A stretch of 62,197 bases of DNA, taken from assembly GCA_018261615.1 (NCBI GenBank), contig JAGTSE010000021.1:1-62197 (forward strand). Direction: 5' to 3'. Under the pieces are notes generated by a model that was given only the letters and a program-made list of their open reading frames with translations, made no database searches and was not told where the DNA came from. This stretch comes from Pseudomonadota bacterium (GTDB lineage: Bacteria > Pseudomonadota > Gammaproteobacteria > Enterobacterales > Enterobacteriaceae). A program made the position numbers and the translations under genes. Positions 9,730-18,580 of this stretch are shown piece by piece (positions within the stretch are counted from its first letter, which is position 1; every line of letters starts with the position of its first letter).

Positions 9730-10029
9730 TTATCCGATCAGAACGGTGGGGCACCCGGCGACAATCACGCCGCCATGAGCGCAGCTATCTCCCATGCGTG
9801 CGGCCGGTTTTTTGCCGATCAGCACTTTGAAACTGCCCATCACTATACTGTCGACAGGCCCGACGCAGGTCGCCATTGAGCCGACGGTAGCGGCGGGAAG
9901 ACCGCCAATCAGCACCGTAGGGACGCCTGGCGGCATGATGGGCCCGCCGACATGTGGGATCGGCGGAACGCCGGGCGTCATCATCGGGCAGATATGCATA
10001 TCAGAAATACGAGCTGCAGGCTGAGCCAT
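9730..10029 (-). CDS. PAAR-domain T6SS spike-tip protein
   Basis: PAAR proteins form the sharp tip on VgrG and often carry toxins. This one has 99 residues and is a PAAR domain alone, with repeated proline/glycine turns and the zinc-ligand pattern (His and Cys in the DMHICPM, ATCVG and SCAHGG segments). There is no N-terminal transmembrane extension and no C-terminal toxin domain, so any cargo would be carried non-covalently. It overlaps the upstream unknown gene by about one base and directly precedes tssA. It belongs to the vgrG-adaptor-PAAR segment of the operon. Confidence 0.93.
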   Translation of the reverse strand: MAQPAARISDMHICPMMTPGVPPIPHVGGPIMPPGVPTVLIGGLPAATVGSMATCVGPVDSIVMGSFKVLIGKKPAARMGDSCAHGGVIVAGCPTVLIG

Positions 10030-10475
10030 TACAGACCTCCGTTAGCAATGTGGGAAAACAGCAGGCGCACACCCTCTGTCGGAGACTCAGAGAGCTGGCA
10101 GGCTGACATCACCAGCGCACAATTGAGGATTTGCTGGCTCAGTTGCGGATCGGGATAAACCGGTTCGAGATCCGGCGGGCTCATACTTCCCTGCGACCAG
10201 AACAGCGACAAAGCGAGGGCGCCAACTGGTGTGTTAAAGCCCAGCGCCTTCGCCTGTTCAAAGATGCGCCAACGCAGTGTTTCGTCGGGTTGATGGCCGT
10301 AGTGGGCGATATCATCCAGCAGCGGCAGCGCATCCGTGCTGGCAAAGCGCCGAAGCAGGGCGGTCAATTGGGTAACGACTGTTTTGAAGTCATACTGCTG
10401 GCGCCACTGTTGCAGGGCTTCTTCCCAGTTGCCGCATGCAAGCTGTTGTTGGTGGGATAATTCAACGGATACCAT
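10029..10475 (-). CDS. T6SS-associated protein of unknown function, 148 residues
   Basis: This gene lies between vgrG (10 bp away) and PAAR (start/stop overlap), the position usually held by spike adaptors or cargo chaperones. The product is soluble and mostly helical, with Trp-rich stretches (NWEEALQQWRQQYDF), no signal peptide and no membrane helix. I do not recognise any of the known adaptor families (DUF1795/EagR, DUF4123, DUF2169) in it. It may belong to a DUF family linked to PAAR genes (possibly DUF6931, not verifiable here). GGAGA lies seven bases before its ATG. A role in loading PAAR or its cargo is inference from position only. Confidence 0.8.
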   Translation of the reverse strand: MVSVELSHQQQLACGNWEEALQQWRQQYDFKTVVTQLTALLRRFASTDALPLLDDIAHYGHQPDETLRWRIFEQAKALGFNTPVGALALSLFWSQGSMSPPDLEPVYPDPQLSQQILNCALVMSACQLSESPTEGVRLLFSHIANGGL

Positions 10476-10485
10476 GGTGCTCTCC

Positions 10486-12522
10486 TTAGCCGATGTTAAT
10501 AATGCCGCCTGAAACCTGCGTCATCCCGCTGCCGGACACCGTGGCCATTGCGCCTTTAAGCTCTGCCGTGGCTTTTGCTTCAAGGGTGAGCAGGGTGCCG
10601 TTAATCGTAATGCCACTGGGCGAGAGGCTGATTTTGTTGCTGCCCACTTTCAGTTCGATGCCTTGTGTGGATTCGAACGTCAGCGCTTTATCGGTTTTGA
10701 TACCGCCGCTGCCGCCGCTCACGCTGAGCATGTAGTTGCCGCTCTTCAACTCGGTGGTGTTATTGCCCGCCACGCTGAGTTTGTAGTTACCGTCTTTCAC
10801 TTCGGTTGTGGTGTTGCCAGCGACGCTGAGTTTGTACTCGCCGTCTTTCACTTCTGTAGTAGCATTGCCCGTTACGCGCTGTTGCCAGTTGCCTTTTTCC
10901 AGTGTGACGCTCATATCCCCCTCTTTCAGCACTAACAGATCGTTGCCCTTGGTCAGCTCGGTGCTGCGATTGGCGGCGATGGTGCTGGTAGCATCATTTT
11001 TCACCGTCAGCGCGAGATCCTTTTGTGCAATGATGGTCAGCAACTCTTCGCCTTTTTTATCGTTGAAACTGAGGCGATGGCCCTCATCGACGCTGCCTTC
11101 AGGGGTGCTGCGTGACACAAAACCGCTCTCGTTTTTCCCGGCGGGAAGGGCGAAGGGTGGCTTATTCTGACCGTTATGCACCGTTCCGATGACGACCGGA
11201 AAATCGGGATGTCCCTGCACAAAGCTGACCAACACTTCACAGCCGACGCGTGGCAGAAACTGCGCGCCGAACTTCGCACCGCTCCACGGCTGCACCACCT
11301 GCACCCAGCAGGAGCAGGTATCGTCGCTGGGGTTTTCTTTGTCCCACGGAAACTGGATCTTAATGCGGCCATATTCATCGGCGTGGATCTCTTCTGAAGC
11401 AGGCCCGACGACAGTTGCCGTCAGAACGCCCGGGATCTCCGGCCGCGGATGACTATCGGCTGGTACCCAGGGCTGATCGTTAATTATCGCCTGCAACTGA
11501 CAAAAACAGACGCTGCTGTTGTCGTCAAAGTTATTGACCGCCTCAAAATCCAGGCGTCGGATGTTGTACGCCTTGTCGCCGGAAGGATGGCCGCTCAGCG
11601 TGAAGATTTCGCCGCAACTCAACCAGTGCGCATTCGCCGTCGCGGCAAAATGACGAATATTGGCTTCTTTCGCCGCCATCGCCGTTTGGGCATGACGGGA
11701 GATCAGTTCGTGTTCGCCCTGCGGCGTGATATCGGTAAACGTCACGGAGGAGATTGATTTATTAGCACTGCGGGCGCTTTGCAGGTCATCAACCGCGGCA
11801 GTTTGCGGCATATTGAACCCCTGGATCGCCACGCTTGCCGGCAGCAACGCCACGCTGGCTTCCCAGCTTTCAATAGTGCCACCAGTGATGATTTCGCCCT
11901 GATGATGCCAGGCAAGCTTCTCTCCGCCAATGGCGGCGTGGCTGGCTGGATGATCGGCCAGCACGAAGGTATGACCCACTGCGCTGTGGCGGAAAAAGTA
12001 GTAGATCCCTTCTTCCTGCAAAATTCGCTCGATAAAACGCAATACCGATTCACGATACTGCACGCAGTACTCTCGCTTCGGGTACGTGCCATGCAACTGC
12101 ACCTCGACATCGTTGATGCCGTAACTTTTGAGCAGAGTGCTGACCAGATCCGGAACGTTGGTGTTTTGCCAGATGCGCATCATGCGCCCCATTTGCAGCA
12201 GCGAGAGTGTCGGTTCGAGCGTGAAAATACATTCCGCCTCATCCTCGGTGCGTTGCGCATAACGAATGCGGGTCACGACGCCGTGTAAATGGCGCTGTGG
12301 CAGCGATTGACTGCCATCGCCGATACGGCAGGAGACCGCTTCGCCATGCCAGCGCGACAGATCTTTCTCCTTCATTTTGGTCAGCGAACGCAGTTCGTAT
12401 TGATACGGCGAGGAGAGTGATTCCTGTCCGCGAAGTGAGACAAGCAGCAGCGAACCGGCGAGGTCACCGTTCCAGCCGATAAAATGGTGTTGTTGCTCTT
12501 TACTTTTTTCAATAATCGACAT
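10486..12522 (-). CDS. vgrG: VgrG/TssI, T6SS spike protein
   Basis: VgrG forms the trimeric spike on the Hcp tube. The 678-residue protein has the Gp27-like base, an OB-fold Gp5 region (around EIPGVLTATVVGPASEEIH) and a C-terminal beta-helix. The beta-helix contains three tandem 17-residue repeats (residues 550-600, pattern V-x-G-N-x-T-T-E-x-K-x-G-x-Y-x-L-S, DNA 10723-10875), so the needle length is repeat-determined. The chain ends soon after the helix with GIINIG. There is no added effector domain, so this is a structural VgrG. The ATG at 12522 has AGGA nine bases upstream. Confidence 0.96.
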   Translation of the reverse strand: MSIIEKSKEQQHHFIGWNGDLAGSLLLVSLRGQESLSSPYQYELRSLTKMKEKDLSRWHGEAVSCRIGDGSQSLPQRHLHGVVTRIRYAQRTEDEAECIFTLEPTLSLLQMGRMMRIWQNTNVPDLVSTLLKSYGINDVEVQLHGTYPKREYCVQYRESVLRFIERILQEEGIYYFFRHSAVGHTFVLADHPASHAAIGGEKLAWHHQGEIITGGTIESWEASVALLPASVAIQGFNMPQTAAVDDLQSARSANKSISSVTFTDITPQGEHELISRHAQTAMAAKEANIRHFAATANAHWLSCGEIFTLSGHPSGDKAYNIRRLDFEAVNNFDDNSSVCFCQLQAIINDQPWVPADSHPRPEIPGVLTATVVGPASEEIHADEYGRIKIQFPWDKENPSDDTCSCWVQVVQPWSGAKFGAQFLPRVGCEVLVSFVQGHPDFPVVIGTVHNGQNKPPFALPAGKNESGFVSRSTPEGSVDEGHRLSFNDKKGEELLTIIAQKDLALTVKNDATSTIAANRSTELTKGNDLLVLKEGDMSVTLEKGNWQQRVTGNATTEVKDGEYKLSVAGNTTTEVKDGNYKLSVAGNNTTELKSGNYMLSVSGGSGGIKTDKALTFESTQGIELKVGSNKISLSPSGITINGTLLTLEAKATAELKGAMATVSGSGMTQVSGGIINIG
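10723..10875 (-). repeat. Tandem 51-bp repeats in the vgrG beta-helix
   Basis: Three consecutive 51-bp units encode 17-residue repeats of the form VxGNxTTExKxGxYxLS. The first two units are nearly identical at the nucleotide level (the GTCTTTCAC and GTTGCC blocks recur on the plus strand). The third has diverged (ELKSGNYM). They would stack as successive turns of the VgrG triple-stranded beta-helix. Such arrays can gain or lose units by slippage or recombination. Confidence 0.85.
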
Positions 12523-12536
12523 ACCGATAATCCTGT

Positions 12537-13478
12537 TTAAAAGGTTGGGGCAGGTTTCTGCACTTTATGCAGATAAGTCCCCGCGCTACTGCCAAGACAA
12601 AAATCTACCCCTAAAGCGCACGTTCCCAGCGGGCTGGAACCGGTAGAGGAACGGCTGATCAGTAAGGAAACCGAGAAGTCCATTACCGGGCCGACGTAAT
12701 TGCGAATTTGCGCCCAGAGATCCTGCCAGGCTGCGCCCTGCGGAATAAAACGGCGGGAAGACTCCACTGACATCGGGCCGAGCAAAACATCAAAATGTGC
12801 ATGAGCCTCCCGACGTGCGGCACCCAGCATTGGCGCGGTTTCCAGCCTGTGTTGATCATTGCCGAGCTGGCAACGCTCCTCATCGCTCACGCTCCGCCAG
12901 CCGCCGGTAAACGGGATCACCTGTGCCGGGACAGCAAAAAGCTGACTCAGCCAGCGCTCCAGATTGACCATTGAACGCACGGGCGCGGCAAATAACGCAG
13001 CGTGGTCCACCATCGCCGGGAAGGACGCTTCATTCGTCAGGCCGGTAAGCGCGAGGATGGCCATCTTGAGCGGCGAGGAACCTGTGGATTCAGCGAGAGC
13101 GTATAAATGATTTTTTTGCCAGGCGAGATAATCCAGGCAGTAGAGTCTGTGGCCAAAGAGATCAAAAAAAGCCCTGGCGCTGCCGTCGCTGTAACGGTAT
13201 TGGCGTTCAATCAGCCATTCGGTATACACCGCAGGCAGCGAGCCCATAGCTCCGGTCAGGCCATGATGGAAAGCCGTTAGCGTCAGAGGCTGGTCGGGCG
13301 CGGCTTGAGACAGCGACTCCACATCACCCTCTGGCGCATTAAGCGAAAGGGTTGATGTCAGATGTAGCGCTTCATCAAGCAATGTTTCATCGGTTTTTTC
13401 GCCATCCCGCAGCGTGCGCAGCAGCAGGCGAACTTGCTGATAAAAATTGAATTTGCTGATAAGCGGGATCAAAGCCAA
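12537..13478 (-). CDS. tssG: TssG, T6SS baseplate wedge protein
   Basis: TssG forms the baseplate wedge together with TssF and TssE. The sequence SKFNFYQQVRLLLRTL near the N-terminus matches the conserved opening of TssG (phi-x-F-F-Q-x-V-R-L-L). I chose a TTG start at 13478 because GGGAGG lies five bases upstream; this gives 313 residues and a ten-base overlap with the tssF end. A GTG at 13505 would add nine residues but has no visible ribosome-binding site. The C-terminus is well conserved. vgrG follows 14 bp downstream. Confidence 0.88.
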   Translation of the reverse strand: MALIPLISKFNFYQQVRLLLRTLRDGEKTDETLLDEALHLTSTLSLNAPEGDVESLSQAAPDQPLTLTAFHHGLTGAMGSLPAVYTEWLIERQYRYSDGSARAFFDLFGHRLYCLDYLAWQKNHLYALAESTGSSPLKMAILALTGLTNEASFPAMVDHAALFAAPVRSMVNLERWLSQLFAVPAQVIPFTGGWRSVSDEERCQLGNDQHRLETAPMLGAARREAHAHFDVLLGPMSVESSRRFIPQGAAWQDLWAQIRNYVGPVMDFSVSLLISRSSTGSSPLGTCALGVDFCLGSSAGTYLHKVQKPAPTF

Positions 13479-15268
13479 GACAGCCTCCCGGCGCGCACCG
13501 GCCACTGGTGCAGCGTTTCTTCTTCCTGCTCAATACAGGTGGCGAGCCGGATAAAACTGTTGACCGGGGCATACAGCGCCAGCAGGCGATCCAGCAAAGC
13601 GCAGAACAGGTAATAGTCAGGTTCATTCAACGCCTGATGGCGAAACGTCACCAGTACGTTGATGCCGCGGGCCAGCGAGTGCGGATCGTTTTTTACCAGC
13701 CGACGGGTAACAGGCTGGCACTCCAGCGACTGTATCAACATAAATAACGGCGTTTTTCCCGGTTGCACATCACGGCTATACAGCGACAGCATCTCTGCCA
13801 GCTGTTGTGCGCCGTGTTCGCCGGTCAGCAGCTGATGATTGAGAGACAGTTGCGCCAGAAAGCGCCAGCGTTGCGCACTCTTTTCCGGGGGATTAAGCGG
13901 ACGTGTTGGATGAGTCAGAGCAATCGTCTTCAGCGCGGCAACAGCGGCGTCGGTATCAAAATCACCGTCAGGATGACCATATGACAACTGATGCGGCAAC
14001 GTATGGTTGCTGCAGCGTATGGTAATGGTCACCACCTCGGCGATCGGCGAAGCCGGGCCGGGCTGGCTTTTACTGAAGGCAATAAAACAGATCGGCTCCA
14101 CGCCGCGTGGGCCATGCGCTTCCCGGTGGGCGCTCTGCCAGTGCAGTCCGGCATTGTCCTTATTGTCCGTGTGCAGGTGGCTTTCAAGCAGTGAACGCAC
14201 CGGCCAGTGTTCGATGCGGCCTGCGGTTTTACGCTGTACGGTAACAGTGTCGATTGACCAGACGCTAATCAGCCCCGGATAGCGATTGTCCGGAATAATT
14301 GGATGCTCGACGGTAGCGTCGTTGAGTGTGAGCGGTTCTGCGCGCTGCGTGAACAAATTAACGGCGGGAGAACAGAACAGGCGGAAAAAGCTGGCATCGA
14401 CAATATCAGCCATTTTTTCCAGTTTTTTCGTCAACCGGTTGCGTCTGATAACGGCGTGAATTTCAAAACTTTCATTGCCACTGGCGGTAAAACCTTCCGG
14501 CAATTGCAGGTCGATAAAAGAGAATTTCTGCGGAAAATAAAAGTAATCCAGTAGCAGAATATGGATCGGCGCAATGCGTGGATCCCGCGTAAGCAGCGCA
14601 TCTTCCACCTCAAAACCTACCGGGGTGATCGCCGTGGCGGGTAGTGCTATTCTATTCTCCCCCTGTAACAAGCCAAGACTCTGAAGTTCAGAGCAAAGCA
14701 CCGTATATAGCAGGTTGACCGCATTGTCCTGGCCGTGCAGATAGATACGGATCTTTTCGGCACCGATCGCGCCGCCTGGCCAGACCCGAAACTGCAAGCG
14801 TAACTTCCAGTTCAGGATATCGCTGTCAAAATGTAGCCTTGCCGTCTCGATACTGAGTGGCATTAGCGTTACCGGGTAGATGGTTTGAAACTGGCAGGGC
14901 AGCGGGGCGGTGTTGCGGGTAAACAGCGCGGTTCCTGGCGCAAGAATATTTTTGCCGCTGATGCCGCTGCGCACGGGATCGGGCTCGATCATAACAATGC
15001 AGGTTGAGGGCAGCGGGCGCAGGAACTGCGGGGCCAGCGAAGCAATGAGCGCCTCGACCACTTCAGGCATATCTTCATCCAGCCGCTGATGAATACGAGA
15101 CGTTAATAATGCAAAAGATTCAATCAGTCGGCTGACATGCGGATCGGTGGATTCCCCCTCGATCATGCCAAGCCGGCGGGCTATTTTGGGAAAGCGTTCA
15201 GCGAAAACCCGTCCATGCTTTTTTAAGAAGTTCAGTTCTTTCTGATAATAAGAAAGCAAACTATTCAT
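13469..15268 (-). CDS. tssF: TssF, T6SS baseplate protein
   Basis: TssF is the main baseplate wedge component. The 599-residue product begins MNSLLSYYQKELNFLKKHGR and has ERFPKIARRLG, both hallmarks of TssF (LxYYxxELxxLRxxGxxFAxxxPxxAxxL). The start at 15268 overlaps the tssE stop by eight bases. An upstream in-frame start at 15295 would overlap tssE further and is not favoured. The 3' end overlaps tssG. The length is normal for the family. Confidence 0.94.
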   Translation of the reverse strand: MNSLLSYYQKELNFLKKHGRVFAERFPKIARRLGMIEGESTDPHVSRLIESFALLTSRIHQRLDEDMPEVVEALIASLAPQFLRPLPSTCIVMIEPDPVRSGISGKNILAPGTALFTRNTAPLPCQFQTIYPVTLMPLSIETARLHFDSDILNWKLRLQFRVWPGGAIGAEKIRIYLHGQDNAVNLLYTVLCSELQSLGLLQGENRIALPATAITPVGFEVEDALLTRDPRIAPIHILLLDYFYFPQKFSFIDLQLPEGFTASGNESFEIHAVIRRNRLTKKLEKMADIVDASFFRLFCSPAVNLFTQRAEPLTLNDATVEHPIIPDNRYPGLISVWSIDTVTVQRKTAGRIEHWPVRSLLESHLHTDNKDNAGLHWQSAHREAHGPRGVEPICFIAFSKSQPGPASPIAEVVTITIRCSNHTLPHQLSYGHPDGDFDTDAAVAALKTIALTHPTRPLNPPEKSAQRWRFLAQLSLNHQLLTGEHGAQQLAEMLSLYSRDVQPGKTPLFMLIQSLECQPVTRRLVKNDPHSLARGINVLVTFRHQALNEPDYYLFCALLDRLLALYAPVNSFIRLATCIEQEEETLHQWPVRAGRLSWL

Positions 15269-15683
15269 CGAAATAAAACACTCCCGTATCGTCATTCCAG
15301 ATAAGCCTGATGGTTATTCGCTTATTTAAATAATTTGCCTGTAATTGGAATTTAATGTATTCCGGCTCATCCTGGGTGCTGGTGATAGAAACCTGCGTTA
15401 AGCGCGGTTCATAGCGGGCAATGGTTGTTTTCAGCCGCTGTTCCATAATATTGCGCCTGGGGATCAGTTCGTTAGTTTGCTGGAATGACTCATCGATACC
15501 AAAATTCAATACCGAAGTATTAATAAGGGGAATCTCCTCAATACCGGGATAGCGTGCACGAGAGCTTAAACACATGTTTAATTCTGTTAGCAATTGGTGA
15601 TGTGAAAGCGCGTCACACTGATAATCATCTTCTTCACGAAGAGGGTGATTATCACTGAGGGTTAAGAGTAGTGAATGTATCAT
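15261..15683 (-). CDS. tssE: TssE, T6SS gp25-like baseplate protein
   Basis: TssE is a lysozyme-like gp25 homologue that caps the sheath-proximal end of the baseplate wedge. The 140-residue reading starts at the ATG at 15683 (MIHSLLLTL), with AGGAAG about eight bases upstream. The open frame continues upstream to 15731, but the extra residues do not resemble the family. The gp25 core is visible in VLNFGIDE and in the C-terminal RLTQVSI/IRLIW strands. It overlaps tssF by eight bases and follows hcp by about 50 bp. Confidence 0.88.
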   Translation of the reverse strand: MIHSLLLTLSDNHPLREEDDYQCDALSHHQLLTELNMCLSSRARYPGIEEIPLINTSVLNFGIDESFQQTNELIPRRNIMEQRLKTTIARYEPRLTQVSITSTQDEPEYIKFQLQANYLNKRITIRLIWNDDTGVFYFDE

Positions 15684-15735
15684 CAATGCGCTTCCTGGGG
15701 AAAAAACGGCCACCTGCGGCAGCCGGTGCACGCTG

Positions 15736-16218
15736 TTATTTTAGCGCTTTTGTCGGAATGTCGTATTTAATCGGCCCGATTTTATCCAGGCCAGATTCTG
15801 CGGCATTCGGCACGTTAATGGTGAGATCAACTTCGCCTTCAAAGGTGAAATTAATATCCATAAATAATTTGTCACGCATTTCGTAACGAAGGCTCTGAAT
15901 TTTACAATCAGTGTAAATGATACGCTGTATTTCATAGTTCGCTGAGTATTCGTCGGAGCCACGGTGTACGGTAGTGATAGTAATGTTTTTATAACCACGC
16001 TTTAAATACTGCTCAAAAAAGTTGCTGCTTTCCTTGGTGACTAATAAGGAAACGTGGGTTGAATCAAAATAGGTACCGTCAGGGCCGGAATACGTGGTGA
16101 TACCCATCGGAGCATATCCTTCGATCCAGTCTTTATAAGCAGCTTCCGTTGATGTGCCTTTAACCGGTTTGTTGTCAATTTTAATTTCGATGAATTGACA
16201 ATCCTGGAGTTTAGCCAT
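15736..16218 (-). CDS. hcp: Hcp/TssD, T6SS inner-tube protein
   Basis: Hcp forms the hexameric rings of the expelled inner tube. The 160-residue protein shows the usual single beta-barrel pattern with short strands (FIEIKIDN, VSLLVTKESS, ITITTVHRG) and no C-terminal toxin extension. It lies between tssC (39 bp upstream) and tssE. It is the only hcp gene in the window, so it is the likely structural Hcp of this system. Confidence 0.94.
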   Translation of the reverse strand: MAKLQDCQFIEIKIDNKPVKGTSTEAAYKDWIEGYAPMGITTYSGPDGTYFDSTHVSLLVTKESSNFFEQYLKRGYKNITITTVHRGSDEYSANYEIQRIIYTDCKIQSLRYEMRDKLFMDINFTFEGEVDLTINVPNAAESGLDKIGPIKYDIPTKALK

Positions 16219-16257
16219 ATCTAATCCTTTATTAATAATGAAACGATGAAAATAAAT

Positions 16258-17739
16258 TTACGCACCGGCAGCAGACGGTAAATCGGCTACAAGGCGTAAA
16301 GACATACTTAACCCCTCAAGTTGAAAATGAGGTTTTAACCATGCGATTGCGCGATAAGTCCCGGGAAAACCAGGAACTTCAACAACGTCTATTTGGGCTT
16401 CACGAAGGGGATAGCGAGCTTTCGTTTCCGGGCCTGCGTTATCGGAGGCCACGACATATTGCATAATCCACTTCTGTAAATATTCTTCACACTCGCTGCG
16501 CGACATAAAGCTGCCGACCTTATCGCGAACGATGGATTTCAAATAATGGGCAAACCGCGACGTGGCCAGAATGTAGGGCAACTGACTCGACAAGCGCGCA
16601 TTCGCATTCGCCTGGTCAGAGTTATATAAACGCGGTTTGTTGGCTGACTGGACGGCAAAAAACGCCGCGTAGTCGGTTCCTTTGCAGTGCACCAGCGGAA
16701 TAAAACCGAGATCGGAAAGCTCTTTTTCTCGGCGATCTGAAATAGCAACCTGCGTAGGACATTGCATAGTCCTTTCACCGCTGGTTGATGTGTAGTTATA
16801 CGCCGGCAATGATTGCACCAGGCCACCCCCTTCGACGCCGCGGATGGATGCGCACCAGCCGTACTCTTCAAAGGATTCGACGATCTTGCCTGCCAGTTCC
16901 CAGGCGGAGTTCATCCACAGATAATCGCTGCCGCTTTCGTTCTCATTGATCTGTTCTTCAAAGCTAAAGCTTTCCGCCGGGATGGTTTTACTGCCGTAGG
17001 GCATACGCCCCAGCACGCGGGGTAATGTGAGGCCAATATAACGGCTATCATCATTCTGGCGGAATGAACGCCAGCGCGCATAATCCGTAGTCTCAAACAA
17101 TTTCGCCAAATCCCGGGGGCGAGGCAGTTCGGAAAAATCCTGCATCGACAGCATGCCAGGTGCAATAGCGCTCAGGAAAGGGGCATGGGCCGCTGCCGCG
17201 ACGTGGGAAATCTGTTCCAGCAGATTAATATCTTGTGGCGTGTTATCAAATTCGAAATCGCCAAGAAAGGACGAGAATGGTGTACCGCCAAAAGTACCGT
17301 ATTCGCTTTCATAGACGCATTTAAACAGCATTGACTGATCGAAATCGCTGGCCGATTTAAAATCTTTTATCAATTCTTGTTTAGTACATTGCAGAATCCT
17401 GACTTGCGTATTTTCCGTTACGCTGGTCTGCACCAGTTTATGCAGGCCGAGCCACGAAGACTCTTTTTTTTGAAATTCAGGGGCATGAATAATTAAACTT
17501 ACCTGGCTGGAAAGTAGTTCATCAATGGCTGAAATTCGCTGTTCAATACTGCCAATCAGATCGCTGGAAATAATCACTGTTCCTGCCGTTACTTCGGCAA
17601 GAAAATTATTAAGCTGTGTTTTCATGCGGTCGCGATCTGATTCACGACGAATTGCTTTTGTATTATCAATTATCTGATTAAGAAAATCATCACTGAATGA
17701 TGCTTCAGCAACAGTGCCTACAGCCAGTTCACTATCCAT
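16258..17739 (-). CDS. tssC: TssC, T6SS contractile sheath large subunit
   Basis: TssC and TssB form the contractile sheath; the TssC N-terminal helix contacts ClpV on contraction. The 493-residue protein has the conserved segments FLAEVTAGTVIISSDL, SWLGLHKLV, EYGTFGG-PFSS and the RLPRVLGR-PYG-like LTLPRVLGRMPYG. It starts two bases after the tssB stop, indicating co-expression in fixed ratio. No unusual feature is seen. Confidence 0.96.
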   Translation of the reverse strand: MDSELAVGTVAEASFSDDFLNQIIDNTKAIRRESDRDRMKTQLNNFLAEVTAGTVIISSDLIGSIEQRISAIDELLSSQVSLIIHAPEFQKKESSWLGLHKLVQTSVTENTQVRILQCTKQELIKDFKSASDFDQSMLFKCVYESEYGTFGGTPFSSFLGDFEFDNTPQDINLLEQISHVAAAAHAPFLSAIAPGMLSMQDFSELPRPRDLAKLFETTDYARWRSFRQNDDSRYIGLTLPRVLGRMPYGSKTIPAESFSFEEQINENESGSDYLWMNSAWELAGKIVESFEEYGWCASIRGVEGGGLVQSLPAYNYTSTSGERTMQCPTQVAISDRREKELSDLGFIPLVHCKGTDYAAFFAVQSANKPRLYNSDQANANARLSSQLPYILATSRFAHYLKSIVRDKVGSFMSRSECEEYLQKWIMQYVVASDNAGPETKARYPLREAQIDVVEVPGFPGTYRAIAWLKPHFQLEGLSMSLRLVADLPSAAGA

Positions 17740-17741
17740 TT

Positions 17742-18224
17742 TTATTCCTCTGCCGGGTTATCTGCCTGTTCTGTTTGTTCACTCTGTTGCATTGCTATTT
17801 CTGCTAGCTGCGTTTTTAAACGTTCATTACTGGCGGCGCGATTGCGTAAGTCTGATAGTTGTTCACGCAGTTCCATCAATTTTCGCAGCGGTTCAACTTG
17901 TTGAACAATATTATCTGGCGAAAAGTCATCCATATTCTGGAAAGTTAATGATATGGCCATTTTCCCTTCCTGATCGGGTAATGCGCTATCGACTAAAAAT
18001 TCAGCAGACGGTTTCATCGACGACATGATTTCGTTGAAATTATCTTTATCAACGTGCAGAAATTTACGATCGCGCAGTTCAGTTTCGGTATTGGTGAAAT
18101 CACCCATAACGCCAAGAACTAAAGGTAATTCTTTTGCCGTCTGGGCATCACCAATCTCGACATCATAGGTTATTTGTACCCGCGGCGGACGGGCTTTATC
18201 TAACTTGTGTTGAGTATTGCTCAT
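17742..18224 (-). CDS. tssB: TssB, T6SS contractile sheath small subunit
   Basis: TssB is the small sheath subunit. The 160-residue product contains the signature ARPPRVQITYDVEIGD near the N-terminus and PLVLGVMGDFT. The start is the ATG at 18224, preceded by GGAGG; an open TTG twelve bases upstream lies in the ribosome-binding site and is not used. As the first gene of the minus-strand cluster it probably carries the main T6SS promoter in the AT-rich DNA upstream (18225-18580). The C-terminal tail is acidic and rich in Gln and Glu. Confidence 0.95.
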   Translation of the reverse strand: MSNTQHKLDKARPPRVQITYDVEIGDAQTAKELPLVLGVMGDFTNTETELRDRKFLHVDKDNFNEIMSSMKPSAEFLVDSALPDQEGKMAISLTFQNMDDFSPDNIVQQVEPLRKLMELREQLSDLRNRAASNERLKTQLAEIAMQQSEQTEQADNPAEE

Positions 18225-18343
18225 AGTATCCTCCAAATAATGACGTATGACTTAATTAACCCTACAATTAAGCTGTCATTGGTGCTGTGCTCAAACATAC
18301 GCTTATAAGTTACTTCAGAATGTAGTTCGTTGCTATATTTATG

Positions 18344-18357
18344 CTCTTAATTAAGAG
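18344..18357. promoter_or_regulatory. Perfect 14-bp palindrome upstream of the T6SS cluster
   Basis: CTCTTAATTAAGAG is a perfect dyad about 120 bp upstream of the tssB start, in AT-rich DNA that should hold the T6SS promoter. Size and symmetry fit a dimeric regulator site, but no regulator is known from the window to recognise it. Confidence 0.4.
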
Positions 18358-18580
18358 TAAGTGGAATATTAAAAGTACGCTTTATAGCTAATGTTTTAAA
18401 TATCTTTATGCGTCGATACTGGGTCTTGTTATTGCTTGTGGTATGACGATTACCTATCACAAATTATATGATTGGTAATGTTTTTAATTTTGCTTACGGA
18501 GAAACATACTATATGTAATCCAGTAAAAACTTTAAATAACCGTTCCAATTACAGGTTGGAATAGTCATCCTGACAATTAA
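18358..18580. other. AT-rich noncoding DNA upstream of the T6SS cluster
   Basis: No supported open reading frame is seen. The stretch is clearly more AT-rich than the genes on either side, which fits a promoter region that could be silenced by H-NS-type proteins. I could not assign confident -35 and -10 boxes. Confidence 0.4.

Noticed and set aside
10723..10875. Repeat array considered as CRISPR-like
   Set aside because: The units are contiguous coding repeats in frame with vgrG and have no spacers.
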